From: Bryum argenteum
Lineage: Eukaryota > Streptophyta > Bryopsida > Bryales > Bryaceae
DNA: 64,000 nucleotides
Direction: 5' to 3'
NCBI GenBank assembly: GCA_037043015.1
Contig: CM073330.1
Span: 9,008,012 to 9,072,011, forward strand
The translations under genes and the position numbers were made by a program. The stretch's first letter is position 1. Each line of letters starts with the position of its first letter. Shown piece by piece: positions 59,960 to 64,000 of this stretch. Under the pieces are notes generated by a model. It did no database searches. It saw only the letters and a list, made by a program, of their open reading frames with translations, and was not told the origin of the DNA.

Positions 59960-61244
59960 TGTTAAGCAGCACGTTGCAGAATGAAAGCGCGGCGATGGCA
60001 ATTGAGAGTGAGTCTCGTTGCAGGCGGACGGAGGGAGGGGCGGGACGATGTGTTGTTCTTCATGCAATGCATGACATGGAAGTGGCCGGGTTGACGCTAA
60101 AAAGCCTTCTGTGTCTGAATCTGATTGTACTGTACGGGGTGGCAAACATTCCGATGTGGATATCTATGTGTGACGTAGATTGTAGAATTTGTACAGTCTT
60201 TTGGATTGTGTGAGAAGGACCACTCTTGACTTTAGGAAAGAGACCATTTGCTTAGATTGGTGAACATGATATTTTTACTTATAAGGGATATTTTACATGA
60301 GGGAAAAATTCTTTCATTTGATTGGTTCATTTTTTGGATTTATTTTTTAATGTATCAATCATGTAAGAAGATTTTAGATCTCACCCGGCCTCATGAATAG
60401 CTTGACTCTCTTGGTAGAAGTTTATAACAAGGTGGTGTTAGATGCGTCAGGAGTTGTCAAGTGAAACCATCAAGACACTTCTTAACCCTTGAAGGTTCAA
60501 GAGAGGAGATCGAACTTTTCGAGATTTAATGTATGAAATTTGAAGTTTCTTACAAAATGAGCTAGAAAAATTGTATCGTTGGATCTTATAGAACTCTAAT
60601 ATAAAAAGTTATACGTATAATATTTTAGAATTATTTGATTACACAAATTGAGAGATCCATGCATTTGATGAAAAACATCTAATAAATTTGTAAGCATGTG
60701 GTGATGTGGCTTTGAGGAAGCCTTACGAATTTATTATTGGAAACGAGGTTAGAATACAATGCAAAATATACTTACCTATAATACTTCTAATCATTGGAGG
60801 TATACTGATTTGGGTGTGAGGATTGCTATGAAAGGAGGTACAAAATATCTCAACTCTCTAAAATATTAATATGAATTTGATAATGCTTTGGACAAGTTAA
60901 AAATTTAGAGTCGTTTGGATGAGACCTTTATTTGACTTATACCTCAACACAAAGTGCACTAAAAAATGACGAATGATAAGTACCATTTAACTTACCGACA
61001 ACGCATGTCTACCCTCTCTACAGCCTCGTCATGCAAAGACCTGACCATGTCAACACTAGCAATACAACAATTAAATCATGTAGGTAACCAGACCCTTATT
61101 CCCATTTACAACAATCATATATGTACAATATGAATTCACCTCAGTTGTTGCTCCCATGACGTTCAAATGGTCGGTTGTGGTTGTAGAAGCCTCTGCTCTC
61201 GACTTGATCTCTTGTCCGCTCTCCCTTGATGTTCAGGTCCTAGG
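59960..61244. other. Spacer between the dehydrogenase promoter side and a hypothetical ORF
   Basis: No gene is supported. The first 100 bases are GC-richer and probably hold the dehydrogenase promoter or leader. The remainder is AT-rich with a weak hairpin near 60296-60375. Confidence 0.4.
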
Positions 61245-61700
61245 CTACCCTCGTGAGTTGACCTTGCAGTAACTCGCCGTTGCATGCTTGGTAGTATGAT
61301 CGCTACCGCCTTCAGGCATGCAAGTGTCACCTCCATTTATATTGTTTGCCTCATTTATCTCAAACTGAAATTGTTTGCACTCCTTGTTGTGACCATTATC
61401 TTTTGAAGGCCAAATTCCTCTAACTAAACTATAGAGCAATGGATTAATACCATTATTGTCCCCTTCAGGTACCCTCTCAACCCACTCAAGGATCCCAAAG
61501 TGATAGTAGAACAAATGTCGTAATCCACTAAAGAAGTCTCTCTTTTGAACCTTCTTAGGACGAGGCAACGCAAGGGGATAGCTCTTGTTCAATAGGGCCT
61601 TGAAAAGCTCAATTTGTACACTTCCTAACCCCTTCTCTTGAACTCCACACCTCTCAATCTCTAGTTTGGCCGCCTCTACAAAGTTCATTGAGTGATCCAT
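61245..61700 (-). CDS. Hypothetical protein, 151 residues
   Basis: An open frame from an ATG (MDHSMNFVEAAKLEIERCG) to a stop at 61245 on the minus strand. Composition is protein-like, with a central segment KVQKRDFFSGLRHLFYYHFG and a hydrophilic Asn/Gly-rich end. There is no signal peptide, membrane segment or motif that I recognise. It has no intron signals and no clear neighbour on the same strand. It could be a lineage-specific gene, a fragment of a mobile element, or a chance ORF. Confidence 0.3.
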   Translation of the reverse strand: MDHSMNFVEAAKLEIERCGVQEKGLGSVQIELFKALLNKSYPLALPRPKKVQKRDFFSGLRHLFYYHFGILEWVERVPEGDNNGINPLLYSLVRGIWPSKDNGHNKECKQFQFEINEANNINGGDTCMPEGGSDHTTKHATASYCKVNSRG

Positions 61701-64000
61701 GCTTGTTAAGAGAAGTAAAATAATTAGGTAGAAAGGTTGGACTTCTTGTCCATTTGTAGATGCATTATAAAGTTTTGGTTTTCTAATTTGGATTCAATTT
61801 ATGAAATTGATGTGCTTTTGGTAGAATGGGTATGCTGTAATTGAGGATCAAATATTGAATCATAAACTACTACTTGTATATGTGTTGAAAATGTTAAATC
61901 ATAAATGCTGAAATCTATAAAGTAAAATATGGATCTCTATTTCATGTTAAAATCTATTCTTTAGCAAAAGTGCACTGGGTGGAAGAAGCTTTATGAGTTG
62001 GGAAGAAAGGAGACAGTAGGACGCCCCTTGGCAGGAGCAGTAAATATTCTACCAACACCTACCTTGGTATCAACCTAGGTATCAGACGTTCACATATTGT
62101 GTCACCGGATTCACTGCCGTACAGACCGGATCTCGCTACACTCAAGCGGGTATCGGGCGGAGCATTCGGACCGCATTGACGAGCTCCAGCAGACCCGCTC
62201 AACGTCGGTCGCTGTCTGCGTCACCGACTTGGACAGAGTCATCGAAATACCCAAATTTCATCCAAATTCATCCAAGAAGGGTGAACCTGATTCTCCCGTC
62301 TCCTGTTCGAAAAGGCGGTGGCGACAGCGATCCTCAAAGTGGGAGATAAAGGATCCGGACTCGCGGAGCAAGCGTATACATTGGATTCATTAATCACAGG
62401 CTATTCACAGATGTTTTTCTTTTTCGATCATGCGGCATCATGAACTGTCATGAATTAAGCCGTTCGAGATTAATCCACCAAGCGAGGAAGCGTACTCAGG
62501 AAGCCGCTACAAATGAACTGGCGTACAGACAAAGCTTGTCCAGGAAGCTCTTTTAATAACGTTAACACGTGTATTATGTCTTTTATGCTCCTGAAAATTT
62601 GTTGAATCATCCATTCTTTACTGTTCTGAGATGCAAGTCAGTGGTATCTGACAATGAGCTCTTTGTCAACTAGCGCGATTGATGCTCTGTTGCAGGATTG
62701 AGCTGCAGAGACTGTGGTCAATTTGAGCAAATTGAACAAATTCAGTTGAATTTGTATAGAGCAGGTGTGTTACTGCTACGTTTTATTGTATGTTTAGTGA
62801 TTTGTTTCTGATGTGTTGAGTCGTGAATAATTCTATACGGACTCTGCTCAGGAACTGTAGTATAATTCTCTTTGAATTGGACTTCCATATATTAAGAAAT
62901 GTATGCATTTCGTATCAAGGTGACGGAGGGTTGCAGTTAACGAAAAGCATGAGTAGTAGAAAGTGAAGTTGATGGCGTACGCTAATAATGCGGTGCAGTG
63001 GACCTTGTGAGAACATAGACGTCGGCTAAGAGCTAATTGTCTGCCAAAGATGTTCATCAATGGAAAGATTTCGTTGAAATAGCTTCATCATGCCCGTGCA
63101 TGACATTATAATAACACAGATGTGTAATTTGATATGTCAAGTCCGCGGTTGCACGGATTTGGATGGACTGCACGAATGCCTGGACGTGATGAACTAGGGT
63201 GACGGTGGAAGTTCTGACTTGAGTGGCGTAGACGAGTGGCGGTTGGAGTCACGGCATTGCTCAAAATGCAGGTAATGTAGTGTTTAGCTATTGTTGTTTT
63301 GATTTTTATATCGAATGATTACTTTCGATGTGAAAGTAGAACACCGTCACTAGGCACCACCGTCTGCCTTGTAGATTACTGGTCGGTGCGGAACGCGTAA
63401 CCGTAGGTGCATCAGACCAGCAACGCCATGCTATCATGTAGGGACATAAGTTGCAAACTGGATCATAGTCTGCTTCGCACATATTTCTTCATACATTTAC
63501 GCAGCTTCCAAGGATTTAGGGCCTTCCTCTGTAGGTTTAACATTAGAAGCTGCCTGGCTGTTCTCTGATCGCAACTTGTTATTAATCAGATAGGGCTTGT
63601 CAAGGTTTTGAGTTTGCGCAAGAAATTAGCAGACAGGTCTGTAGCCAGGCCTTTGATTCCTTGGAAACTCTGTTAGCGAAGTTTTTTTGATCGTGACAGG
63701 ATTCCTTGATCTGCTTCTAATAGTATTGATAGCAGCATAGCTAGGTGAGTCTGACTATCGGAAAGTGTAGAAATAAGAAGTATATTTGAGGGACAAGAAA
63801 TCGTGTAGAAGTTTACACATTTGATATGTTCAACATATAAGTTACTAATATGACTTACTTCTCTACCGTTAAGGTGCTGACGAAACAGAAACATCTAGAG
63901 GCTCTACCAATTTCGAATAAGCCACCAGTTCAGTCGGAAGAAGTATTTACCAATTCTTGAATGAACAGAGTGAAATATTGCTGAATCTCGGAATAGTTTC
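61701..64000. other. Unassigned right end of the window
   Basis: No gene is supported. A GC-richer patch at about 62090-62395 is open for 98 codons on the plus strand but lacks an ATG start and any familiar motif. It might be an exon or leader of a gene, or a CpG-rich fragment. The remainder shows no repeat or RNA gene that I can support. Confidence 0.4.

Noticed and set aside
60480-60680. Possible further TTAACCC-family copy
   Set aside because: It shares only short AT-rich words (TTAACCCTTGAA, GGATCTTA) that are not clearly ordered as in the other copies.
62097-62393. 98-codon plus-strand ORF
   Set aside because: It has no ATG start, no motif and no splice context that would support a gene.

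Overview
This is nuclear DNA from a land plant. The evidence is five-part: a plant-type CLC anion channel with many short introns, a plant cytochrome c oxidase 6b with an acidic N-terminal extension, an intron-less ATL-type RING-H2 gene, a zinc alcohol dehydrogenase gene, and Ty3/gypsy elements of the Athila/Tat kind. The species cannot be named from this alone. A seed-free plant such as a moss would fit (compact genes, a DUF7869-like protein gene), but that is a weak inference.

Layout. Positions 1-21980 are a nest of LTR-retrotransposon fossils. Three nearly identical LTRs (3143-4955, 11009-12842, 18882-20688) bracket two internal regions that share the middle LTR. This LTR-internal-LTR-internal-LTR array reads on the minus strand. 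It appears to sit inside an older, oppositely oriented relative (1-3142 and 20689-21980), which carries a separate accessory coding segment. The relative in turn ends inside a decayed LINE (21981 to about 24670). From 25156 to 28927 there is a DUF7869-like coding region with RNase-H/DDE-like motifs, now broken and possibly a DNA-transposon or domesticated protein. AT-rich spacer follows, then a PIF/Harbinger-type MITE (31304-31871) just upstream of the first host gene.

Host genes. COX6b (32096-33621, +, 7 exons) and a CLC chloride channel/exchanger (36160-41837, +, 22 exons) lie in the same direction. From 42.1 to 51.8 kb there is no convincing gene. That stretch holds a 367-bp inverted-repeat element, a GGAT-rich minisatellite, and a family of AT-rich fold-back elements ending in TTAACCCC/GGGGTTAA. 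An ATL RING-H2 E3 ligase gene (51981-53501, +) follows, then a zinc-dependent alcohol/formaldehyde dehydrogenase-like gene (58422-55653, minus, 11 exons). The dehydrogenase may have a further upstream exon (59901-59802) that would add an organelle-targeting peptide. From 59.9 kb to the end only one hypothetical ORF is supported.

The host genes do not form a pathway; they are ordinary single plant genes separated by repeats. The most interesting signals are the nested retroelement architecture with an LTR-associated accessory segment, the CAG/CTG-centred indel pattern among element copies, the possible alternative N-terminus of the dehydrogenase, the small hairpin element between two possible CLC ends, and the TTAACCCC fold-back family.
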